A model generated the notes under the pieces. The model searched no databases. It saw only the letters and a program-made list of their open reading frames with translations, and was not told the DNA's origin. This document shows positions 1 to 4,785 of a stretch of 6,753 bases of DNA, in pieces. The DNA comes from an uncultured Acetatifactor sp. (GTDB lineage: Bacteria; Bacillota; Clostridia; Lachnospirales; Lachnospiraceae), in the NCBI GenBank assembly GCA_910587555.1, contig CAJULV010000034.1, forward strand, positions 1 through 6,753, written 5' to 3'. A program made the translations under genes and the position numbers. Each line of letters starts with the position of its first letter. Position 1 is the stretch's first letter.

Positions 1-97
1 GAACTTAAGAAGATTACACGGCAGTACCGGGATGTTACCGGAGCTGAAGCAGCGGGAAACAAAAATTTCCAGAAAAAGATTCCCAGGGGAGGCATAT

Positions 98-955
98 ATG
101 GACGAATACAGGACAAAAGCATACGCCAAGATCAATCTGGGCCTGGACGTAGTGAAGCGGCTGCCCAACGGTTATCACCAGGTCAAAATGATCATGCAGA
201 ATATCGGCATTTATGATGAACTCACTTTTGAAAAAGCGAAACATGACATCACCATCCGTACCGATTCCGAAGAACTCCCCACTGACAAAAACAATCTGAT
301 TTATAAAGCGGCAAACTATATGTTTTGCAAATATGCAGTCACGTCAGGCCTCCGCGTCCGTCTGATCAAGAACATCCCCATAGCCGCCGGCCTGGCAGGC
401 GGAAGCACAGACGCCGCGGCCACGATAAAAAGCATCAATGTACTGTTCGGGCTGGGCCTCTCCATTGAGGAAATGATTGCGGACGGCGCCGCCGTCGGAG
501 CGGATGTTCCCTACTGTATCCTGGGCGGAACCGCCCTTGCGGAGGGCATCGGCGAAAAGCTGACGCCCCTGCCGCCCATTCCGGCATGCCGTATTCTGAT
601 TGCAAAGCCGGATGCGGGCGTCTCCACAAAATATGTCTACGAGCATCTGGATTTGACGGTCCTGAACCGTCACCCCGATATAGACGGGATGACGGCGGCA
701 ATCCGCGGCGGAGATCTGGCCGGCATCACAGGCCGTATGGAAAATGTGCTGGAGACCGTCACCATTCCGGCGCATCCCGTCATTGCAGACATAAAGGAAC
801 AAATGCTCCGCCTGGGAGCGGAAAACAGCCTTATGAGCGGCAGCGGTCCCACCGTGTTCGGTGTCTTCCGGAATCCGAAATCCGCGGAATCCGCATATCG
901 GGCACTGGCAGATTCGGGTTCCGCAATACAGGTATTTCTGACTGCCGCAGTATAA
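98..955 (+). CDS. ispE: 4-diphosphocytidyl-2-C-methyl-D-erythritol kinase
   Basis: This cytoplasmic GHMP-family kinase phosphorylates CDP-methylerythritol with ATP in the MEP route to isoprenoid precursors. The 285-residue length is normal for IspE. Visible motifs, from the ATG at 98, are the N-terminal AYAKINLGL (Lys11 matches the catalytic lysine position), the ATP-binding glycine-rich loop IPIAAGLAGGSTDAAA (94-108), GADVPY with the likely catalytic Asp136, and the C-terminal GHMP motif MSGSGPTVF (246-254). I chose 98 over an in-frame ATG at 32 because AGGGGAGG at 85-92 is well placed for it and because the family begins just before AYAKINL. The extra 22 residues from 32 look unlike an IspE N-terminus. 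It heads a same-strand run, with the GntR gene 73 bases downstream and no clear terminator between them. Confidence 0.97.
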   Translation: MDEYRTKAYAKINLGLDVVKRLPNGYHQVKMIMQNIGIYDELTFEKAKHDITIRTDSEELPTDKNNLIYKAANYMFCKYAVTSGLRVRLIKNIPIAAGLAGGSTDAAATIKSINVLFGLGLSIEEMIADGAAVGADVPYCILGGTALAEGIGEKLTPLPPIPACRILIAKPDAGVSTKYVYEHLDLTVLNRHPDIDGMTAAIRGGDLAGITGRMENVLETVTIPAHPVIADIKEQMLRLGAENSLMSGSGPTVFGVFRNPKSAESAYRALADSGSAIQVFLTAAV

Positions 956-1001
956 TTCGATCTTTTCCAGCCTGCCGGGCAGTGTTCTAAAACTACTAAC
1001 G

Positions 1002-1026
1002 TGTTACAGGAAAGGCACAGGTAACA
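1002..1026. promoter_or_regulatory. Inverted repeat over the GntR gene's ribosome site
   Basis: TGTTAC (1002-1007) and GTAACA (1021-1026) form a perfect 6-bp inverted repeat around 13 bases that contain the likely Shine-Dalgarno AGGAAAGG (1008-1015). GntR-family regulators often bind short palindromes near their own gene, so this could be an autoregulatory operator or a small hairpin presenting the ribosome site in its loop. Six base pairs can easily occur by chance, so the role is inference. Confidence 0.25.
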
Positions 1027-1028
1027 AT

Positions 1029-1706
1029 ATGCAGAATTCTTTACTGTCGGATCTGCCACTTCGGGATGTGGTCTTCTATACATTGCGTCAGTCTATCCTA
1101 ACGGGAGAGCTGAAACCCGGTGAGCGTCTGATGGAAATTCATCTGGCAGACAAGCTGGGCGTGAGCAGAACACCCGTTCGAGAAGCCATCCGCAGACTGG
1201 AACTGGAAGGGCTGGTGACCATGTTTCCCCGGCGCGGCGCCGAAGTGGCGCAGATTACGGAGAAAAGCATGTGTGATGTGCTGGAGGTCCGGCGCACCCT
1301 GGACGCCCTCTGCGCGGAGCTGGCCTGTGACCGCATTACGGAAAACGGGCTTGCCTGCCTGAAGCAGGCCTGTGACTATTTCGAGCAATGCGTCGGCACC
1401 AAAGACACCAGGAAAATTGCCCAGGCCGATGTGTCCCTCCACGATATCATTGTGGAAGCAACCGGCAATCAGCGCCTGATCCAGCTGGTAAACAATCTCT
1501 CCGAGCAGATGTACCGCTATCGTTTCGAATATATTAAGGACGGCAGCCAGCATGAAAATCTAATCCGGGAGCATAGAATTATTTATCAGAGCATTGTGGA
1601 CAAAGACAAAGATACCGCAGCTTCCGCCGCCAAAACCCATATCGATAACCAGAAGAAGGCAATTATCCGCCAGATACGTCTGGAAAGCCAGCGAAACCGG
1701 CAATAG
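1029..1706 (+). CDS. GntR-family transcriptional regulator, FadR/FCD subfamily
   Basis: A 225-residue DNA-binding repressor or activator of the FadR-type GntR family. Residues about 10-75 form the winged helix-turn-helix, with the family signature LADKLGVSRTPVREAIRRLELEGLV (39-63) followed by the wing. Residues about 80-215 form the all-helical FCD effector domain. The usual metal-binding set of that domain is complete: Asp134 and His138 (DVSLH), His182 (EHRIIY) and His204 (KTHID). It should therefore bind a metal and probably a small carboxylate ligand. The ligand cannot be told from the sequence, and no catabolic operon lies nearby to hint at it. The ATG at 1029 lies 13 bases after AGGAAAGG, a rather long spacing. 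A short inverted repeat surrounds that site. Targets are unknown and may be elsewhere in the genome. Confidence 0.93.
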   Translation: MQNSLLSDLPLRDVVFYTLRQSILTGELKPGERLMEIHLADKLGVSRTPVREAIRRLELEGLVTMFPRRGAEVAQITEKSMCDVLEVRRTLDALCAELACDRITENGLACLKQACDYFEQCVGTKDTRKIAQADVSLHDIIVEATGNQRLIQLVNNLSEQMYRYRFEYIKDGSQHENLIREHRIIYQSIVDKDKDTAASAAKTHIDNQKKAIIRQIRLESQRNRQ

Positions 1707-1724
1707 GATCCGGCGCGGCCCGCG

Positions 1725-1754
1725 GAGACAAATCAGATCGTATGACAGTATAAG
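1725..1754 (+). promoter_or_regulatory. Possible promoter upstream of the small membrane protein gene
   Basis: GAGACA (1725-1730) and TATAAG (1749-1754) are separated by 18 bases and match the housekeeping -35 and -10 elements at 4/6 and 5/6 positions. A start near 1761 would give a leader of about 40 nt that carries the hairpin at 1771-1798. The match is modest, and read-through from the GntR gene is an equally good explanation. Confidence 0.3.
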
Positions 1755-1770
1755 CGCAGCCGTTCCCGGC

Positions 1771-1798
1771 AATACTCCTGAAAAAAACAAGGAGTATT
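1771..1798 (+). promoter_or_regulatory. Perfect 9-bp hairpin sequestering a Shine-Dalgarno site
   Basis: AATACTCCT (1771-1779) is the exact reverse complement of AGGAGTATT (1790-1798). The loop is ten bases and mostly A (1780-1789). The 3' arm contains the AAGGAGT ribosome site of the gene starting at 1801, so a folded leader would hide that site. A run of A in the loop and no U-tract after the stem argue against a terminator. Pairing is seen directly. A role as translational switch, RNA-binding-protein site or thermosensor is inference. Confidence 0.6.
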
Positions 1799-1800
1799 CT

Positions 1801-2106
1801 ATGAATAAAAAAACATTTGGATTGCGCGTAGCCGCAGGCCTGTGCGCTGCATTGGGATGGTGGGGGCTGCTCTATCCCGAACTGGCTCTGACCCCGGACA
1901 CCGTAACGGCCGGCATGGAACAGGAAAACGGTGAGATCTGCTCACAGCCCCTGAAATGGAGCTTTGACTGCAGTCTTTTTCTTGAACTGCTAAACGCAGA
2001 TCCGGAGCAGATTACTTTCCGCAGCCGGCTGTTCACGGACATCAGTTCATTTTGGGAGGCCTTTCATGACAGAGATACGAACGGAACAGAATCTAAACAG
2101 CAGTAA
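1801..2106 (+). CDS. Small membrane-anchored or secreted protein of unknown function
   Basis: I do not recognise a named family. The 101-residue product starts with Lys-Lys and a hydrophobic stretch (about residues 7-27, with GLCAALGWWGLLYPEL) that should be an N-terminal membrane anchor or uncleaved signal. The region after it (about 28-90) is polar and would lie outside the cell. The tail is hydrophilic. Cys15 does not sit in a proper lipobox, so a lipoprotein is unlikely. The ATG at 1801 follows AAGGAGT (1789-1795) closely. A longer in-frame start at 1594 lies inside the GntR gene and lacks the hydrophobic start. The last 41 bases overlap murI in another frame, which suggests translational coupling. 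Its ribosome site is buried in a 9-bp hairpin, so expression may be conditional. The location next to murI hints at an envelope role, but this is inference. Confidence 0.75.
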   Translation: MNKKTFGLRVAAGLCAALGWWGLLYPELALTPDTVTAGMEQENGEICSQPLKWSFDCSLFLELLNADPEQITFRSRLFTDISSFWEAFHDRDTNGTESKQQ

Positions 2107-2947
2107 GAAACAAAGCACGGCGCTTCCATCCGGCAGGGACGCCCCCATCGGTGTATTTGACTCCGGTGTGGGGGGCCTTACCGTTGTACGGGAAATCATG
2201 CGCCAGATTCCCAACGAAAAAATTATTTATTTCGGGGACACTGCCCGGGTTCCCTACGGCAGCAAATCTCAGGAAACGGTCACTCGTTTTTCCCAGCAGA
2301 TTGTCCGCTTTTTAAAGACATTTCAGGTGAAAACCATAGTGGTGGCATGCAACACCGCCAGCGCCTACGCAATGGACACGCTGGAACGCGACTGCGATAT
2401 CCCAATCATCGGCGTGGTAAAGCCCGGAGCACGCATGGCGGCGGAGGTGACCAAAAACGGACGCATCGGCGTCATTGCCACGGAAGCCACCATCGCCAGC
2501 CGGATTTACACGCAATACATAGAGGAACTGAATCAGAATGTAACCATCTACGGCAAGGCCTGCCCGCTCTTCGTCCCGCTGGTGGAGGAAGGGCTGCTGG
2601 AGGACCCTGTTACGGACGAAATTGCCCGGCGCTATCTGACCGAACTCATAGACATCGACATTGACACACTGATCCTGGGCTGCACCCATTATCCCCTGAT
2701 TCGTTCTACCCTGGGAAAAATCATGGGTCCGAAGGTCACTCTGGTAAACCCCGCCTATGAAACGGCACAGGAACTGCGGCGTATGCTGAGCAGGATGGAA
2801 CTGCTCAACGAAGAACCGCCAAAGCTGGGCAGCAACCGGTATCAGTTCTATGTCAGCGATAAGGCGGAAAAGTTCATGACATTTGCCAATTCCATTATCA
2901 AGTACGGGATTCTGTCCGCCAAGACCATTCATATAGAGAAATATTAA
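2066..2947 (+). CDS. murI: Glutamate racemase
   Basis: This cytoplasmic, cofactor-independent racemase converts L-glutamate to D-glutamate for peptidoglycan stem peptides. All active-site signatures are present: IGVFDSGVGGLTV with Asp32 and Ser33, IYFGDTARVPYG (54-65), VVACNTASA with catalytic Cys95, and LILGCTHYPLI with the second catalytic Cys206 and His208. Its 293 residues are slightly above the usual 255-275 because about 26 residues precede the first strand. No start codon lies between 2066 and the conserved core, and GGGAGG (2054-2059) is ideally spaced, so the extension appears real. It is hydrophilic and is partly encoded in the overlap with the upstream small gene. Some MurI proteins carry N-terminal extensions that affect regulation; whether this one does is unknown. 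Confidence 0.97.
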   Translation: MTEIRTEQNLNSSKKQSTALPSGRDAPIGVFDSGVGGLTVVREIMRQIPNEKIIYFGDTARVPYGSKSQETVTRFSQQIVRFLKTFQVKTIVVACNTASAYAMDTLERDCDIPIIGVVKPGARMAAEVTKNGRIGVIATEATIASRIYTQYIEELNQNVTIYGKACPLFVPLVEEGLLEDPVTDEIARRYLTELIDIDIDTLILGCTHYPLIRSTLGKIMGPKVTLVNPAYETAQELRRMLSRMELLNEEPPKLGSNRYQFYVSDKAEKFMTFANSIIKYGILSAKTIHIEKY

Positions 2948-2957
2948 TTCGGCAGTC

Positions 2958-2982
2958 TGCGGAGACAATATCAGGCTCCGCA
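2958..2982 (+). repeat. Short inverted repeat between murI and the DUF1934 gene
   Basis: TGCGGAG (2958-2964) and CTCCGCA (2976-2982) form a perfect 7-bp stem with an 11-base loop, ending six bases before the likely ribosome site of the next gene. No run of T follows, so it is not a standard intrinsic terminator. It might stabilise or punctuate the message. Confidence 0.35.
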
Positions 2983-3001
2983 TATGCAGAGGAACGATTC
3001 C

Positions 3002-3457
3002 ATGAGCCAAAATGTACATCTCACCCTGACCGGCCGCCAAAAGGACGAAACCGGTGAAACCGCCCTCACAAGGCACAGCTGCAGCGCGGAATATTTTGAA
3101 AAAAACGACAGCGTTTACCTCCTCTACGAGGAAACTCCCGACGGGGCGGACGCCGTGGTGAAAAACACCATCAAGCTGAAGCCTTCCCTGCTGGAACTGT
3201 CCAGACGCGGCAGTATCAGCACGCGGATGGTTTTCGAGCCGGGCCGGGAATACCTGACGGAATATGTCACTCCCTACGGCCGCCTGCAAATGGGAATATC
3301 CACTCGTTCCCTGGATGTGGACCGAACCGAAGGGCAATTGAGAATCAGAATCGATTATTCCCTGACCTCAGGAGGCGTCCCTGTCTCCGACTGTTCAATG
3401 GAAATCACGGTCCAGACGGAAACGCAGAAACAAGCAAAAAATCTCCTGCACGGGTAA
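3002..3457 (+). CDS. DUF1934 (YwiB-like) beta-barrel domain protein
   Basis: The 151-residue product fits the DUF1934 family, typified by Bacillus subtilis YwiB: small, calycin-like beta-barrel proteins of unknown function, commonly found in Firmicutes. The characteristic features appear in order: an N-terminal strand VHLTLTGRQKDE, the YLLYEE segment, an NTIKL strand, LLELSRRGSISTRMVF, and the conserved YVTPYGRLQMGISTRSL followed by LRIRIDYSL. I chose the ATG at 3002 rather than the in-frame ATG at 2984 because AGAGGAA (2988-2994) is correctly spaced only for 3002. No signal peptide or membrane segment is visible, so it is probably cytoplasmic. It ends the murI-containing run. Its stop codon overlaps the first element of a candidate flagellar-type promoter. 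No biochemical role can be assigned. Confidence 0.85.
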   Translation: MSQNVHLTLTGRQKDETGETALTRHSCSAEYFEKNDSVYLLYEETPDGADAVVKNTIKLKPSLLELSRRGSISTRMVFEPGREYLTEYVTPYGRLQMGISTRSLDVDRTEGQLRIRIDYSLTSGGVPVSDCSMEITVQTETQKQAKNLLHG

Positions 3458-3482
3458 ATATTTCCATTCTATCAGCCGAAAT
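3455..3482 (+). promoter_or_regulatory. Candidate sigma-D/FliA (flagellar) promoter
   Basis: TAAA (3455-3458) and GCCGAAAT (3475-3482) are separated by 16 bases. The known consensus for sigma-D/sigma-28 is TAAA, a spacer of about 14-16, then GCCGATAT or GCCGATAA. The match is 4/4 and 7/8. The first TAA of the motif is also the stop codon of the upstream gene. The only downstream gene before a terminator starts at 3666. The leader would be about 175 nt. Regulation by the flagellar sigma factor is inference. Confidence 0.5.
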
Positions 3483-3488
3483 AACTAA

Positions 3489-3641
3489 TATATCAGGGAT
3501 GATGCGCCCGTATCATTTGAGGCATACCGCAGACGCTTTCCGAAACAGCTTCAGGCACTTCCGGGGATCGCCGCAGGCATCTCTTTGAACGGGCAGAAAA
3601 CGGTTACTGTCCGGCATCTCACGGACGGTAGAATCGAATGA
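3489..3641 (+). pseudogene. Possible gene remnant in the leader of the 3666 gene
   Basis: A stop-free stretch of 50 codons lies between a TAA at 3486 and a TGA at 3639, in a region with no other gene. It has no ATG in frame and no ribosome site. Its translation is balanced and protein-like (for example AYRRRFPKQLQALPGIAAGI), whereas another frame reads as Arg/His/Phe-rich, as out-of-frame shadows of coding DNA here usually do. This may be the tail of a decayed gene. Chance cannot be excluded at this length. Confidence 0.2.
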
Positions 3642-3665
3642 CATTTTGTCAAGAAGGAGGATACT

Positions 3666-4322
3666 ATGAGTGTAAATGGAATTACATCAAATCAGGCGAC
3701 GGCCGCCTACAGCTATTCCGCTGCGGAGAATGTAAAAGCTGAAAATGCCGCAACCGAAAATACCAAAACAGAGAGTTCTTCTGTCGAAGCAGGCGCTGTA
3801 TATGAGCCTTCCAAGGAGAATGCCTCCGCGCCGAAAGCCACCTATAAGCCTGATACAAACCTGATTAATAAGATGAAGGCGGACGCAGACGCACGTACTG
3901 CACAGCTCCGCAGCCTGGTAGAGAAGATGATGACAGGACAGGCCAATGCCTACGGCAAGGCCAATGATATCTGGTCCTTCCTCAGCAGCGGGAACTACAC
4001 CGTGGATCCTGCCACCAAAAAGCAGGCGCAGGCTGATATTGCCGAGGACGGTTATTGGGGTGTAGCGCAGACTTCCGACAGAATCATTGATTTCGCCAAG
4101 GCTCTCACCGGCGGAGATCCTGACAAGATCGAAGATATGCGCGCCGCTTTTGAGAAGGGCTTCAAGAAAGCCGGAAGTGCATGGGGACGTGCCCTTCCCG
4201 ATATTTCTCAGCGCACTTACGATGCCGTAATGGAGAAATTCGACAAAATGGCTGAAGAGGCAAAGAAAGAAACCACCACTGAAGCCGCCAATACCGCCGC
4301 TTCCCAGGATCCGACCAAATAA
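3666..4322 (+). CDS. Cysteine-free helical protein of unknown function, possibly flagella-linked export substrate
   Basis: The 218-residue protein has a low-complexity, Ala/Ser/Thr/Asn/Glu-rich N-terminus (1-60), a helical middle (63-125), and a compact, conserved-looking region (126-195) with EDGYWGVAQTSDRIIDFAKAL, GGDP and a TYDAVMEKFD ending, then a disordered Thr/Glu/Ala tail. The pattern of the 126-195 region recalls the DUF5610 type of domain, but I cannot confirm that. There is no signal peptide or membrane segment, and there is not one cysteine, a common trait of exported flagellar proteins. The ATG follows AAGGAGG (3654-3660) at ideal spacing, so translation should be strong. A sigma-D-like promoter lies upstream and a strong terminator follows, making this a single-gene unit. 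An exported or flagellum-associated role is inference; a cytosolic helical protein is the alternative. Confidence 0.85.
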   Translation: MSVNGITSNQATAAYSYSAAENVKAENAATENTKTESSSVEAGAVYEPSKENASAPKATYKPDTNLINKMKADADARTAQLRSLVEKMMTGQANAYGKANDIWSFLSSGNYTVDPATKKQAQADIAEDGYWGVAQTSDRIIDFAKALTGGDPDKIEDMRAAFEKGFKKAGSAWGRALPDISQRTYDAVMEKFDKMAEEAKKETTTEAANTAASQDPTK

Positions 4323-4325
4323 AGC

Positions 4326-4345
4326 CGGATACGTTTTCGTATCTG
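4326..4345 (+). repeat. Small hairpin just after the stop codon
   Basis: GATACG (4328-4333) and CGTATC (4338-4343) form a perfect stem around a TTTT loop, extended by a G-T and a C-G pair. It lies between the stop codon at 4322 and the intrinsic terminator, so it may protect the 3' end of the transcript or assist termination. Confidence 0.4.
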
Positions 4346-4358
4346 ATGCCGTTCACAG

Positions 4359-4393
4359 GGAACTGTCTCCAGGGACAGTTCCTTTTTTGTTTT
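4359..4393 (+). terminator. Rho-independent terminator of the 3666 gene
   Basis: GGAACTGTC (4359-4367) and GACAGTTCC (4374-4382) form a perfect 9-bp stem with a six-base loop. TTTTTTGTTTT follows directly. This is a textbook intrinsic terminator on the + strand and separates the upstream unit from the SRP RNA gene. Confidence 0.9.
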
Positions 4394-4426
4394 CTCAAAG
4401 CCTTATCGGACAGCCATCTCATTTTA

Positions 4427-4478
4427 ACGCCTCTTCGTAACAGTTCAGACAGGGCGCTGAACTGTTACACGCCTCTTC
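4427..4478. repeat. 32-bp palindromic insert flanked by 10-bp direct repeats
   Basis: A perfect 12-bp inverted repeat, GTAACAGTTCAG (4437-4448) and CTGAACTGTTAC (4457-4468), surrounds an 8-base spacer. It is bounded immediately on both sides by the same ten bases, ACGCCTCTTC (4427-4436 and 4469-4478). This layout resembles a small REP- or MITE-like palindromic element with a target-site duplication. There is no T-tract, so it is not a standard terminator. It lies in the spacer 31 bases before the SRP RNA promoter. The structure is directly seen; mobility is inference. Confidence 0.7.
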
Positions 4479-4508
4479 AACTAAGCCCGAAAAAGAATCA
4501 TTTTATCC

Positions 4509-4537
4509 TTGACAAAATCCCCCGAAAAGGATACACT
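4509..4537 (+). promoter_or_regulatory. Housekeeping sigma-A promoter of the SRP RNA gene
   Basis: A perfect -35 element TTGACA (4509-4514), an ideal 17-base spacer and a -10 element TACACT (4532-4537, 4/6) place the transcription start at about 4544. That coincides with the 5' end of the long helix of the SRP RNA, which supports both calls. Confidence 0.8.
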
Positions 4538-4543
4538 GTATAA

Positions 4544-4708
4544 AGCCGTACATCTTCAAGGTCCGATACAGTGATGAAATTCGGTCTTACGCAATGGGAA
4601 TCCGTGAACCGTGTCAGGTTGGGAACAAAGCAGCACTAAGCGGAATCTCTCATGTGCCGTGAGGCAGCCGGGTGGAGCTGTGTTCGGGCTTTGGGGTGTG
4701 CGGTTTTT
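4544..4708 (+). ncRNA. ffs: Signal recognition particle RNA (4.5S-like SRP RNA)
   Basis: This RNA binds Ffh to form the SRP, which targets nascent membrane proteins to FtsY and the Sec translocon. The diagnostic domain IV core is intact: GTCAGG (4613-4618) and AGCAGC (4629-4634) frame a short stem capped by a GGAA tetraloop (4622-4625). The usual UCC/GGA stem is replaced by UUG/CAA, a compensatory change that keeps the pairing. The ends pair with each other: 4545-4571 with 4678-4704, in a nearly continuous helix with one mismatch, several G-U pairs and a single bulge on each strand. A T-run (4704-4708) follows. The length, about 165 nt, exceeds the roughly 110 nt E. coli type, and I see no Alu domain like that of the Bacillus large form. 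The exact ends are inferred from the promoter and helix. Confidence 0.92.
4689..4708 (+). terminator. T-run ending the SRP RNA terminal helix
   Basis: The 3' strand of the SRP RNA's outer helix (4689-4704) runs into TTTTT (4704-4708). The 5' strand of the same helix lies at 4545-4560, far upstream, so the closing stem of the RNA could also serve as its own intrinsic terminator. No separate local hairpin is evident, and some read-through into the next gene is plausible. Confidence 0.45.
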
Positions 4709-4785
4709 AAATGAAATCCGCCGGAAAACCAGTGCGGACGAAATGATGCAGATATGAAAAGAATTGAAAATCGAGGTGACGCTCC

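Noticed and set aside
32..97. Longer IspE start at ATG 32.
   Set aside because: The ribosome site fits only ATG 98, and the extra residues do not resemble the family.
1..216. Open frame from the left edge in frame 1, overlapping the ispE start and ending at a TGA at 214.
   Set aside because: It would overlap the essential ispE N-terminus by over 100 bases. Its first 29 codons look plausible for an upstream gene's tail, but the rest reads as a shadow of ispE. I cannot decide whether an upstream gene ends here.
1594..1800. Longer version of the small protein starting inside the GntR gene.
   Set aside because: The true product begins at 1801 with a good ribosome site and an N-terminal hydrophobic segment; the upstream part is a shadow of the GntR gene.
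2312..3337. 341-codon minus-strand open frame across murI and the DUF1934 gene.
   Set aside because: It is antisense to two well-supported genes and its translation matches no family I recognise; it is His/Gln/Arg-rich like a shadow.
4541..4568. A second sigma-D-like pattern, TAAA then CCGATA.
   Set aside because: The spacer is 17 bases, and both parts belong to the SRP RNA's 5' end and helix, which already has a strong housekeeping promoter.
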